Origin: Caldilineae bacterium
Lineage (GTDB): Bacteria > Chloroflexota > Anaerolineae > J102
Length of the DNA: 5,709 nucleotides
Assembly: GCA_011192085.1 (NCBI GenBank)
Contig: DUEQ01000500.1
Coordinates: 1 to 5,709, forward strand
Direction: 5' to 3'
In this document: positions 1 to 5,709 of the stretch, piece by piece
Layout: each line of letters opens with the position of its first letter
Position numbering within the stretch: position 1 is the first letter of the stretch
The notes under the pieces: model-generated
Databases searched by the model: none
What the model saw: only the letters and a program-made list of their open reading frames with translations
What the model was told of the DNA's origin: nothing
Made by a program: the position numbers and the translations under genes

Positions 1-2
1 AG

Positions 3-302
3 GTGCGCATCCTCTTCACCCTCAACCTGATCGCGGCATTCATCACCCTCATGTTCCTGTGGATCATCTACTCGCAGATCGTCGTCATCCGTGAGCAGGT
101 GAGAGGGTGGCGTCATGCTGCCGGGGATGAGGACCTTTCTGTCCATGAACCTGTCGCGTTCGACGCCGCGGTCACGCGAGATGGGACGGCAGACGATGAA
201 GTGTCCCCGCCCGCAGACGCCATGCAAACGCCGGACGCTCCCGATGTCTCGGATGCACCCGCCCCACCGCAGCCGCTTACCCTTGAGAATGAAGGGGGAT
301 GA
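3..302 (+). CDS. Small single-pass membrane protein with acidic Pro-rich tail (start uncertain, possibly 5'-partial)
   Basis: The reading frame runs from a GTG at the second codon boundary of the window to a TGA and gives 99 residues. Residues 3-27 form one strongly hydrophobic helix (ILFTLNLIAAFITLMFLWII and following), then a short basic stretch (REQVRGWRH). The rest is a low-complexity tail rich in Asp, Glu, Ala and Pro (residues about 40-99) with no fold I recognise. The helix and the basic flank suggest membrane anchoring with the tail in the cytoplasm, by the positive-inside rule; this is inference. Only two bases precede the GTG, so no ribosome binding site can be seen and the frame may be the C-terminal end of a longer protein. 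It converges on the large gene at 309-2717 with 6 bp between stops and no visible terminator hairpin. I do not recognise the family and assign no function. Confidence 0.55.
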   Translation: MRILFTLNLIAAFITLMFLWIIYSQIVVIREQVRGWRHAAGDEDLSVHEPVAFDAAVTRDGTADDEVSPPADAMQTPDAPDVSDAPAPPQPLTLENEGG

Positions 303-308
303 GACCGT

Positions 309-2717
309 TTAGCCCCGCTTCATCCATTTTCGGTCCTCGCGGGCCATGCGTTGCAACAATGCCGCGGTCTCCTGCGGCGTTTTGCCCGCCACGCGCTGCA
401 CCAGGCTCCCAGCCGCCCGCAGCCGCGCCTCCACCTGCGGGTCCACCCCCGCGGGCCCGCCCACGATGGTCACCAGCTCGGCCAGCCGGGCTTGCTGCTC
501 CGAAAACCCCGCGACCGCGTCGAACCGGGCCACATACGCGCCCGCAGCCCGCCAATCCTCCTCGGCCCAGCCCTCCTCGCCCTTCCAGAACAGCACATAA
601 TGGGGCAGAACCTTCGCCATCACCCGCTTTTCGCCCGAGCGCACCCCTTCCACCGCCTGGCGTAGCCTGTCCTTCCAGCGCAGCCCCGCATCCCACTGAT
701 AACCGGGACAAGCTGTGGCGTTGAAGGGGAACTCCTTGTGCCCCAACACATTCTCTAGCGGGATGCGCAGCTCCTGCATGAGCCAGGCGATGAGCCAGGC
801 CGCGGCGTCGAGTTGGAGCGCTGGGGGCGCACTTTGGTTGAAATTCCCTGCCAGATACACCCCCACCGTGTAACTGTTATTCTTGTAGACGTGCCACGAG
901 ATGCGATCCAGGCGCTGGGTGTGATAGATGGTTCCTTCGGGCCCGATGTAGAAATGATAGCCTATGCCCGGCCATTCGTGGGATTTGCTGTACACATGAT
1001 AAGCCGCGATGCGTTCGGGCGGGATATCCGCGGGGGCGGCGCTGTGATGCACCGCGATGTGCGTGATGTCGCTCAACGATCGCACGTCATACTCGGCGTC
1101 CTCCCGACGGGGCAACTCATCTGCAATCTCGAACATGGGCGGTTTGGGAATCGTTGTTTCGCTGCGCATGGCCAGGAAGTCGCCGTTGAGGGAGGGGCTG
1201 ATCTCAGTCGCATCTGAGCTGGCCAGTGCGAAATCCCGCACCGCAGGATGGCCATCCAGGCCCAGAAAGCGGCGTTTGAGCTGATAATTCTCCGCCTTGA
1301 GGTGCTGGATGTACCGCCACAGCGCGCTGATCACCTCGCCCTGGCCGCTGAGCTTCACCTGAATGGGCACGCGTGCGGGCTCGCTTCCCTGCTCTGCGAA
1401 CCAGGTCACCCCCTCGTGCACCATGTCCAGAACCACGACAAAACGCCCGGGCGCGCTGGGCAGCCCCACAGCCACATCCACCTCCACCCATTCGCCCGGC
1501 TCCACATGATGGGGCAGGGTGGTGCGGAAATCGGGCGAGGACGCGACCTCGCCCGCCTCGTCCCTCCAATGATAACCTACATGGAAGGGATTGCGCACGC
1601 CCCCTTCCCAGGTTTTGCTGCCGATGTTGCGGATGGCGACGCTGAGGGTGACGGTCTCGCCCACCGCGCCGAACTCGGGCGCGGCCAGCACCTGAAACTG
1701 CGCCCGATAGGGAGGCGCCTGCGTTTGATACGCGTCCCACCGATAGCGATAAACCATCGCCTCCCGAAAATCCTCAATCACCCCTTGCTTCCCGTCGATA
1801 TACCATTGATCGCTCTTGGACCAGCGGTAGAGGATCAGCGCCCGGATGGGGCGAAAGGGATGACGCTTGTTCCAGTGATCGATCTCCCCATAGGCTCGCT
1901 TCACCCAACCCTTGTTCTCGTTCAACCAGGGCTCGTTTTGGTCCGCCTCGGTGAGATACACGGGCAAATGGTGCATGTCCCACGGGATCGCGTCCATGAA
2001 ATCCTGATAGACCCGGAATTCGTAGCGTCGCTTCTGGAAGGGCGCCTGCATCCGCGTCTCCGCGTCGATGAGATGAGGATCGGCTCCATGGGTATAGGCG
2101 TGGATGGTGATGCCGTCGCCATTGTCCGCGCCGATGTGACGCAGCATATCGCGGAAGTACGTGATCCAGTCGCCCTTTGGATTGCCCGGATAGGTGCAGA
2201 GCGCGTTCCAGGGCGCGACTGCGGCCGTGAGCACAAGATCCTCCTCGTGGCCCGGCGTACTCTTGATGGCTTCGCGGGCGAGGAGATAGGCTTTGGCATA
2301 GCGTTCGGGCGTGATCTTCTCGCCGATGGAGTCGGGTGAGATGGGCTGGGCGAGGTTCCAGTCCCAGTCCGCGCCCGGCCACTCGATGGGGTGGTTGGGC
2401 TCGTTGCCGATGATCCAGATGTGCGCGCCGGTGGAGGCTTCCACAAAGTTGGCGCAGCGCTGGGCGAAGGCTTCGTAATCCTTCTCGAAGGGGATCGTGC
2501 CCACGCCCCCGTAGCCCGCGTTGAGCCGCACCATGACGCCCAGGCCGTGTTGGGAGAGATGCGTGTAATCTTTACCCCGCTTGTTCTCCGGATTGAACCC
2601 GATGGCCTCGGTGACGAACACCCAGCCGGGCGTTCCCATCTCGAGCATCAGCGGCTCCCCACCCGGATCATGGAGCCCATACAGATAAGGTGATTCGAAG
2701 GCGCGTATTAGAGTCAT
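309..2717 (-). CDS. Multidomain protein: clan GH-A-like barrel, NBR1-type Ig-like domain, Amidase_2/PGRP zinc amidase, CW-binding-2-like C-terminus
   Basis: An 802-residue protein. Residues 1-325 read as a (beta/alpha)8 barrel: strands are visible at about 11-17, 32-39, 60-66, 99-105, 161-168, 203-208, 250-256 and 292-298. The NEP motif puts acid/base Glu106 after strand 4, and LTE puts candidate nucleophile Glu257 after strand 7, the retaining clan GH-A pattern. Residues 338-455 form a beta-sandwich with N364-x-G-x-x-T-W370, typical of NBR1-type Ig-like domains. A short coiled-coil-like helix follows (about 462-484). Residues 549-690 match Amidase_2/PGRP (N-acetylmuramoyl-L-alanine amidase): zinc ligands His557, His660 and Cys670, with catalytic Tyr587 and Thr668. 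Residues 700-795 resemble a cell-wall-binding repeat 2. The ATG is the only ATG/GTG/TTG in frame after the upstream stop at 2817-2819; no clear Shine-Dalgarno is seen. There is no signal peptide or membrane segment, which is odd for a wall enzyme. Sugar substrate unknown; peptidoglycan is the natural guess for the amidase domain. Confidence 0.88.
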   Translation of the reverse strand: MTLIRAFESPYLYGLHDPGGEPLMLEMGTPGWVFVTEAIGFNPENKRGKDYTHLSQHGLGVMVRLNAGYGGVGTIPFEKDYEAFAQRCANFVEASTGAHIWIIGNEPNHPIEWPGADWDWNLAQPISPDSIGEKITPERYAKAYLLAREAIKSTPGHEEDLVLTAAVAPWNALCTYPGNPKGDWITYFRDMLRHIGADNGDGITIHAYTHGADPHLIDAETRMQAPFQKRRYEFRVYQDFMDAIPWDMHHLPVYLTEADQNEPWLNENKGWVKRAYGEIDHWNKRHPFRPIRALILYRWSKSDQWYIDGKQGVIEDFREAMVYRYRWDAYQTQAPPYRAQFQVLAAPEFGAVGETVTLSVAIRNIGSKTWEGGVRNPFHVGYHWRDEAGEVASSPDFRTTLPHHVEPGEWVEVDVAVGLPSAPGRFVVVLDMVHEGVTWFAEQGSEPARVPIQVKLSGQGEVISALWRYIQHLKAENYQLKRRFLGLDGHPAVRDFALASSDATEISPSLNGDFLAMRSETTIPKPPMFEIADELPRREDAEYDVRSLSDITHIAVHHSAAPADIPPERIAAYHVYSKSHEWPGIGYHFYIGPEGTIYHTQRLDRISWHVYKNNSYTVGVYLAGNFNQSAPPALQLDAAAWLIAWLMQELRIPLENVLGHKEFPFNATACPGYQWDAGLRWKDRLRQAVEGVRSGEKRVMAKVLPHYVLFWKGEEGWAEEDWRAAGAYVARFDAVAGFSEQQARLAELVTIVGGPAGVDPQVEARLRAAGSLVQRVAGKTPQETAALLQRMAREDRKWMKRG

Positions 2718-2774
2718 GATGGGGGACGGAAAAACAGCCTGAGAGGCGGATGATCGGCGGGGAAAGGCGGCATG

Positions 2775-2850
2775 GAGGAAGGATGAACGGTAGAGGATGG
2801 CCCGCGTCCGCGTCCGTCATCCTCTTTCGTTCATCATCCATCCTCTTTTT
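2775..2850. repeat. Long imperfect inverted repeat (hairpin) followed by a T-run on the + strand
   Basis: GATGAACG (2782-2789) and AGAGGATG (2792-2799) pair perfectly with CATCCTCT (2818-2825) and CGTTCATC (2828-2835), interrupted by one 2x2 mismatch (gt against tt). The arms extend outward imperfectly to 2775 and 2845 with a 3-base gap. The 18-base loop contains two tandem GCGTCC units (2804-2815). On the plus strand the right arm runs directly into TTTTT (2846-2850), so it resembles an intrinsic terminator in that direction, although no plus-strand gene ends here. On the minus strand it lies in the presumed 5' leader of the large gene, about 60 bases before its ATG. It could be a leader hairpin, a block to read-through, or a copy of a dispersed repeat. 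Confidence 0.6.
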
Positions 2851-2889
2851 CATCGCTCTCGACGGGCAGCGCCCGCGCCGCCTGTTTGG

Positions 2890-2918
2890 ATTATACACGG
2901 CGGGAGCGCTCCTGTCTA
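2890..2918 (-). promoter_or_regulatory. Sigma70-like promoter for the GH-A/amidase gene, with palindrome in the spacer
   Basis: Read on the minus strand, TAGACA (2918-2913) matches the -35 consensus TTGACA at five of six bases. It is followed by exactly 17 bp and then a perfect -10 TATAAT (2895-2890). Transcription would start near 2883, giving a leader of about 165 bases before the ATG at 2717. The spacer carries a perfect 10-bp palindrome, GGAGCGCTCC (2903-2912), directly against the -35 hexamer and a plausible repressor site. The hexamers and spacing are read from the sequence; promoter activity and regulation are inferred. Confidence 0.65.
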
Positions 2919-2942
2919 GCCGACGGTCCAATATCCGAGGCG

Positions 2943-2972
2943 TTGGGTTTCCATGAATGGGAGGTGTATAAT
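2943..2972 (+). promoter_or_regulatory. Candidate promoter for the amidase gene
   Basis: A perfect -10 hexamer TATAAT lies at 2967-2972. A weak -35 candidate, TTGGGT (2943-2948), lies 18 bp upstream and matches TTGACA only in its first three bases. Transcription would start near 2979, leaving a leader of about 60 bases that includes the palindrome at 2987-3002. The weak -35 suggests low basal activity or need for an activator. Confidence 0.45.
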
Positions 2973-2986
2973 AAATATGATCGAAA

Positions 2987-3002
2987 TAAACTCATGAGTT
3001 TA
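2987..3002. promoter_or_regulatory. Perfect 16-bp palindrome, candidate operator
   Basis: TAAACTCATGAGTTTA reads the same on both strands with no central gap. It begins about 8 bases after the predicted transcription start of the amidase gene, a position where a bound dimeric repressor would block initiation or early elongation. No regulator gene lies in the window, so the protein that might bind is unknown. Confidence 0.5.
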
Positions 3003-3026
3003 ATAACCCGACATAAAAATTTACCG

Positions 3027-3034
3027 AAAAGGTG
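3027..3034 (+). promoter_or_regulatory. Ribosome binding site that fixes the amidase start
   Basis: AAAAGGTG, which contains the Shine-Dalgarno-type AGGTG, lies 7 bases before the ATG at 3042. The same frame is open further upstream with an ATG at 2994, but that one has no comparable ribosome binding site, so 3042 is preferred. Confidence 0.55.
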
Positions 3035-3041
3035 CAACGCC

Positions 3042-4349
3042 ATGACAACGACCCCTCTCATCGCTGACGCCCCCCTTGCTGAAACGGCGGCTGCGCTGCG
3101 CAGCGGCCAGTTGGACTTGTTTGAGTATCTGGATCAGCTCTTCGCCCGCCTGGACGCGGTGGAGCCCCAGGTTCGGGCCTTCGTCGAGGAGCCCGATCGC
3201 CGCGACCGGGTGATGGCTGACGCCCAGGCCCTGGCGGACGCCTATCCCCAGCCCGGACAACGCCCGCCTCTGTTTGGCGTTCCCATTGGCGTGAAGGATA
3301 TCTTCCACGTGGCGGGGCTGCCTACGCAAGCGGGCTCCAACCTGCCGCCCGAGGCGCTGACGGGCGAGGAGGCCGCGGTGGTGCGTCTGTTCAAGGCTGC
3401 GGGCGCTCTGATTATGGGCAAGACCGTCACCACCGAGTTCGCCTTCTTTGAACCGGGCCCCACCCGCAATCCCCACAACCTGGCCCACACGCCCGGCGGC
3501 TCCAGCAGCGGCTCTGCAGCCGCGGTAGCCGCGGGCGAAGTCCCCCTGGCCATCGGCACCCAGACCATCGGCTCGGTCATTCGTCCGGCCGCGTTCTGCG
3601 GCGTCGTCGGCTACAAACCCAGCTACCATCGCATCGATCCCGACGGTCTCATCTACTTCTCCCCCTCGGCTGACCACGTGGGTTTGTTCACCCAGGATGT
3701 ATCGGGCATGCGCCTGGCCGCGGCGGCGGTGTGCTCGGCCTGGGACAAGGATGCCAAGGTGGTGCGCAAACCCACGTTGGGGATTCCTACAGGCCCCTAT
3801 CTGGAACAGGCCAGCGCAGAGGGTCTGGCCGCATTTCGCCAGCAAGTCGAGCGTCTGCGCGACGCAGGATACGAGGTGCGGGAGATCCCCCACTTCAACA
3901 ACATCACGGACATCAACCGCATTCACCGTCAGCTCATTGCCGCGGAATTCGCCCAGCAACACGCTCGCTGGTTCGACGCCTACCGAGACCTCTACCGCCC
4001 CCGCACGGTCGCGCTCATCCAGGAGGGACGGGAGGTTCCCGACGAGGTGGTGGAAGAGGCCCGAGACCTGCAAAAGCTGTTGCGGGAGGAGGTGGTCCAC
4101 ATCATGGATGTGAACGGCGTCGATCTGTGGGTCACACCCGCCGCGCCTGGTCCCGCGCCCGAAGGCCTGAACAGCACCGGCGATCCCATCATGAACCTGC
4201 CGTGGACCTTCCTGGGCCTGCCCGCGGTGACTGTGCCCGCGGGCGTAGCGCGCAATGGCCTGCCCTTGGGCCTGCAAATGGTGGGGGCGTGGATGATGGA
4301 TGAGGAGATGCTGGCCTGGGCCGAGGATGTGCAGGCGTTGTTCCAATGA
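3042..4349 (+). CDS. Amidase-signature family hydrolase (COG0154-like, GatA-related)
   Basis: A 435-residue serine amidase that hydrolyses a carboxamide of unknown identity, predicted cytoplasmic (no signal peptide or membrane helix). The complete Ser-cisSer-Lys triad is visible: Lys85 in GVKD, Ser154 in the GGSSSGSAAAVAAG signature and nucleophile Ser178 in GTQTIGS, with the 24-residue spacing between the serines seen in FAAH and peptide amidase. The C-terminal NLPWTFLGLPAVTVPAG and GLPLGLQMVG segments are also typical. It is shorter than GatA (about 480), and no gatB or gatC neighbour is present, so a role in Gln-tRNA amidotransfer is unlikely; a stand-alone amidase is more likely. Ile176, two residues before the nucleophile, is unusual where Gly or Ala is common. 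The gene is divergent from the GH-A/amidase gene and convergent, 16 bp apart, with the GNAT gene, so it is probably monocistronic. Family is sure; substrate cannot be told. Confidence 0.93.
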   Translation: MTTTPLIADAPLAETAAALRSGQLDLFEYLDQLFARLDAVEPQVRAFVEEPDRRDRVMADAQALADAYPQPGQRPPLFGVPIGVKDIFHVAGLPTQAGSNLPPEALTGEEAAVVRLFKAAGALIMGKTVTTEFAFFEPGPTRNPHNLAHTPGGSSSGSAAAVAAGEVPLAIGTQTIGSVIRPAAFCGVVGYKPSYHRIDPDGLIYFSPSADHVGLFTQDVSGMRLAAAAVCSAWDKDAKVVRKPTLGIPTGPYLEQASAEGLAAFRQQVERLRDAGYEVREIPHFNNITDINRIHRQLIAAEFAQQHARWFDAYRDLYRPRTVALIQEGREVPDEVVEEARDLQKLLREEVVHIMDVNGVDLWVTPAAPGPAPEGLNSTGDPIMNLPWTFLGLPAVTVPAGVARNGLPLGLQMVGAWMMDEEMLAWAEDVQALFQ

Positions 4350-4365
4350 TCCTGGAGCCGCGTGG

Positions 4366-5541
4366 CTATTGGCCGCGGTCCGCGATGGCCGCGGCTTCCA
4401 TGTTCCGCAGCACGATATCGTAGATGTCGTCCACGGAGGGGATGAGCTCGAAGCCCCCCTCCAGAGGCGCGCGTAGCTTCGCCAGGCGCACCGCGTCCAG
4501 GCGCTCCACGCTGCGCATCACATAGGCGGGATAGTAGGCGACGGGGAAGAATCCATGGTCGAGCATGGTGCGTTGGAGCACGGGATTATATGCGCTGACG
4601 ATGATCTCGGCGTAGGCGACGTCCAATCGCTCCGCCATGAACCGGTTCAGCATTTCGAGCAAAAAGCCGATAACCCCGTCATTTCGTCCAATGAGCTCGA
4701 TGATCCGCAGGACGCGGCCGCCGGGATCATACACAAATCCCAGCGCGCCATGCAATGCATCCCCCTGCTTCGCTAGCAGATAGATGGCCTCGGCTGCATG
4801 CAGTCGGAAGATGCGGTAATTGATGGGGATGCGGCTATACACCCGCCGCGGCTTGTTGCAGTCTCGCGCCAGCTCCACCAGGTCGGGCAAGCGCATTTCG
4901 GACCACTCCTCCAGGGAATAGGCGCGGTCGACATGATATCCTTTGGTCTCCCTCTCCACGATGATATCGTCCTCCGATAGGTGAAGATTGCGCAGCGCAG
5001 CCCGAGCCAGGGGCAGGATCTCGGGTGTTAGGCGGGGACGGGGACGACGCAGGGTGCGGGCAGGCCCAAAGAGTCGGACCATCACGGCCAGGCTTTCCCG
5101 GCGGGCGAACTGGCTTTTGGAGGGCAGAAAGCCCACCGGTGCGAAGCCGCACTTTTCGCTGATGCGCTGGGCGAAGGGATGGACGGTGCGGGCCTGGACG
5201 AAGCCGAAATGGAGGATGGGCTGAGTCAATGTCACGCGCGCTTCGAACAGCCGAGTGCCGATGCCATGCCGCCGCATGTCGGGCGTTACCACGAGCCGCC
5301 CGAACTCGCCGATGAGGTCACAGAAGGGCCCGGAGCCCAGGAACACCCAGCCCGTGCCCACAAGCCGCCCTCGTAGCTCCGCCACCAATACAAGCATGGC
5401 GTCGTCGGCCAACGCGCGTTGCAACCACCGCACATCGTACATCTCACTGTATGGATAATCCCGCCCATAGGTTTCGATGAAGATGTCGCGAATGCCCACA
5501 GCATCCGCGACCGTCGCTTGACGGATGATCAAATGCTTCAT
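4366..5541 (-). CDS. Tandem-domain GNAT-family N-acetyltransferase
   Basis: A 391-residue cytoplasmic protein with two GNAT-like halves. The first (about residues 3-157) is canonical: it opens with IRQATVADAVGIRDIF, has the motif A strand FGRLVVTP followed by the acetyl-CoA pyrophosphate loop RRHGIG (90-95), and ends with the CGFAPVGF motif B region. The second (about 175-345) keeps the general order, including a C-terminal N-P-x-L-Q-x-x-x-x-x-x-GFFPVAYYPAYV stretch, but has no R/Q-x-x-G-x-G/A loop, so it probably does not bind acetyl-CoA in the usual way and may shape the substrate site. A linker rich in Arg and Pro (161-172) joins them. The ATG at 5541 is chosen because AGGA (5552-5549) lies 7 bases upstream; TTG at 5580 and ATG at 5565 lie in frame but lack a good ribosome binding site and would add residues before the usual GNAT beta-1. 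The acceptor substrate is unknown. Confidence 0.88.
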   Translation of the reverse strand: MKHLIIRQATVADAVGIRDIFIETYGRDYPYSEMYDVRWLQRALADDAMLVLVAELRGRLVGTGWVFLGSGPFCDLIGEFGRLVVTPDMRRHGIGTRLFEARVTLTQPILHFGFVQARTVHPFAQRISEKCGFAPVGFLPSKSQFARRESLAVMVRLFGPARTLRRPRPRLTPEILPLARAALRNLHLSEDDIIVERETKGYHVDRAYSLEEWSEMRLPDLVELARDCNKPRRVYSRIPINYRIFRLHAAEAIYLLAKQGDALHGALGFVYDPGGRVLRIIELIGRNDGVIGFLLEMLNRFMAERLDVAYAEIIVSAYNPVLQRTMLDHGFFPVAYYPAYVMRSVERLDAVRLAKLRAPLEGGFELIPSVDDIYDIVLRNMEAAAIADRGQ

Positions 5542-5654
5542 GGCGCGATCCTGTGCAAAAGGCATAGGTTGGGGCGTCAACGCCGTCGGGCGTGGGAAGC
5601 AAACGTAGATAGTTTTACCTGCTGCGAGGCGTTCGACAAGTTACTTTCACCTTC

Positions 5655-5663
5655 AGTATAGCA
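5655..5663 (-). promoter_or_regulatory. Extended -10 promoter candidate for the GNAT gene
   Basis: On the minus strand TGCTATACT fits the extended -10 form TGnTATAAT with one mismatch. No good -35 hexamer is found 16-18 bp upstream, as is usual for extended -10 promoters. Transcription would start near 5648, giving a leader of about 107 bases. The rest of 5542-5709 holds no gene that I can support. A TTGACT on the plus strand (5684-5689) could be a -35 for a gene beyond the window, but its -10 would lie off the edge. Confidence 0.4.
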
Positions 5664-5709
5664 GGAAAAAGGGGCGCGCAGCGTTGACTTTCATCATAAT
5701 GTGACAAAT

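Larger units (their letters stand above)
2718..3041. other. Divergent intergenic regulatory region
   Basis: These 324 bp separate two divergently transcribed genes and hold no convincing gene. From left to right they contain the presumed leader of the large minus-strand gene with a long imperfect inverted repeat, the minus-strand promoter, a weaker plus-strand promoter, a perfect 16-bp palindrome and the amidase ribosome binding site. The part from about 2967 to 3026 is strikingly AT-rich compared with the coding DNA on both sides, as expected of a promoter and leader segment. Confidence 0.75.

Noticed and set aside
1248..2339. 363-residue open frame on the plus strand opposite the large gene
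   Set aside because: The minus-strand product has several recognisable domains across this stretch. The plus frame has no recognisable domain and lacks a promoter or ribosome binding site that I can support.
2775..2850. Hairpin plus TTTTT as a true intrinsic terminator
   Set aside because: No plus-strand gene ends upstream of it; the neighbouring gene is on the minus strand with its 5' end here. It was kept as a repeat rather than called a terminator.
2668..2931. 87-residue minus-strand frame across the leader of the large gene
   Set aside because: It overlaps the predicted promoter, the hairpin and the first codons of the large gene, and its Arg/Pro-rich translation looks like read-out of repeat sequence. 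A start at 2853 (MKKRMDDERKRM) lacks a clear ribosome binding site.
3021..4346. 441-residue open frame on the minus strand opposite the amidase gene
   Set aside because: It is an antisense shadow of a gene whose plus-strand product has a complete catalytic signature. Its translation is low in recognisable motifs and rich in His, Arg and Gly, as expected from GC-rich antisense frames.
3042..4349. Amidase as GatA of the Glu-tRNA(Gln) amidotransferase
   Set aside because: No gatB or gatC lies next to it, it is shorter than typical GatA, and its GTQTIGSVIRPAAFCG motif differs from the GatA form with DTGGSIRQPA.
4350..4394. GC-rich inverted and direct repeats (CCGCG/CGCGG; GGCCGCGG twice) near the convergent stops
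   Set aside because: The stem is only 5 bp with no T-run, and the repeats mostly lie within the GNAT coding end. They are not enough to call a terminator.

Overview
The window is GC-rich bacterial DNA holding four protein-coding genes: a small membrane protein (+) at the left edge, a large multidomain carbohydrate/peptidoglycan-type protein (-), an amidase-signature enzyme (+) and a tandem GNAT acetyltransferase (-). I see no RNA genes, insertion sequences, phage genes or CRISPR array. The style of the large protein (a clan GH-A-like barrel, an NBR1-type Ig-like domain and an Amidase_2/PGRP domain) makes me think of Chloroflexota (Anaerolineae or relatives). That is an impression from family knowledge and is not proven by the sequence.

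Layout. Positions 3-302 encode a one-helix membrane protein with an acidic, proline-rich tail; its true start may lie before the window. It converges, with only 6 bp between stop codons, on the 802-residue gene at 2717-309. A 324-bp AT-variable intergenic region (2718-3041) separates that gene from the divergent amidase gene (3042-4349). This region is the most structured non-coding part of the window. It holds a strong sigma70-like promoter for the large gene with a 10-bp palindrome in its spacer, a long imperfect inverted repeat in that gene's presumed 5' leader, a second -10 element facing the amidase, and a perfect 16-bp palindrome just downstream of that -10. The amidase converges, with 16 bp between stops, on the GNAT gene (5541-4366). 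An extended -10 promoter candidate for the GNAT gene lies near the right edge.

Functionally the genes do not form an evident pathway or operon: every neighbouring pair is convergent or divergent. The large protein has intact hallmark residues of a zinc amidase of the Amidase_2/PGRP family and the two glutamates expected of a retaining clan GH-A hydrolase, yet no signal peptide. Its C-terminus resembles a single cell-wall-binding repeat 2. The amidase has the full Lys-Ser-Ser triad but an unknown substrate. The GNAT protein has one canonical acetyl-CoA-binding domain and one degenerate copy. I found no clear new defence or mobile system. The best leads are the architecture of the 802-residue protein and the divergent regulatory region.
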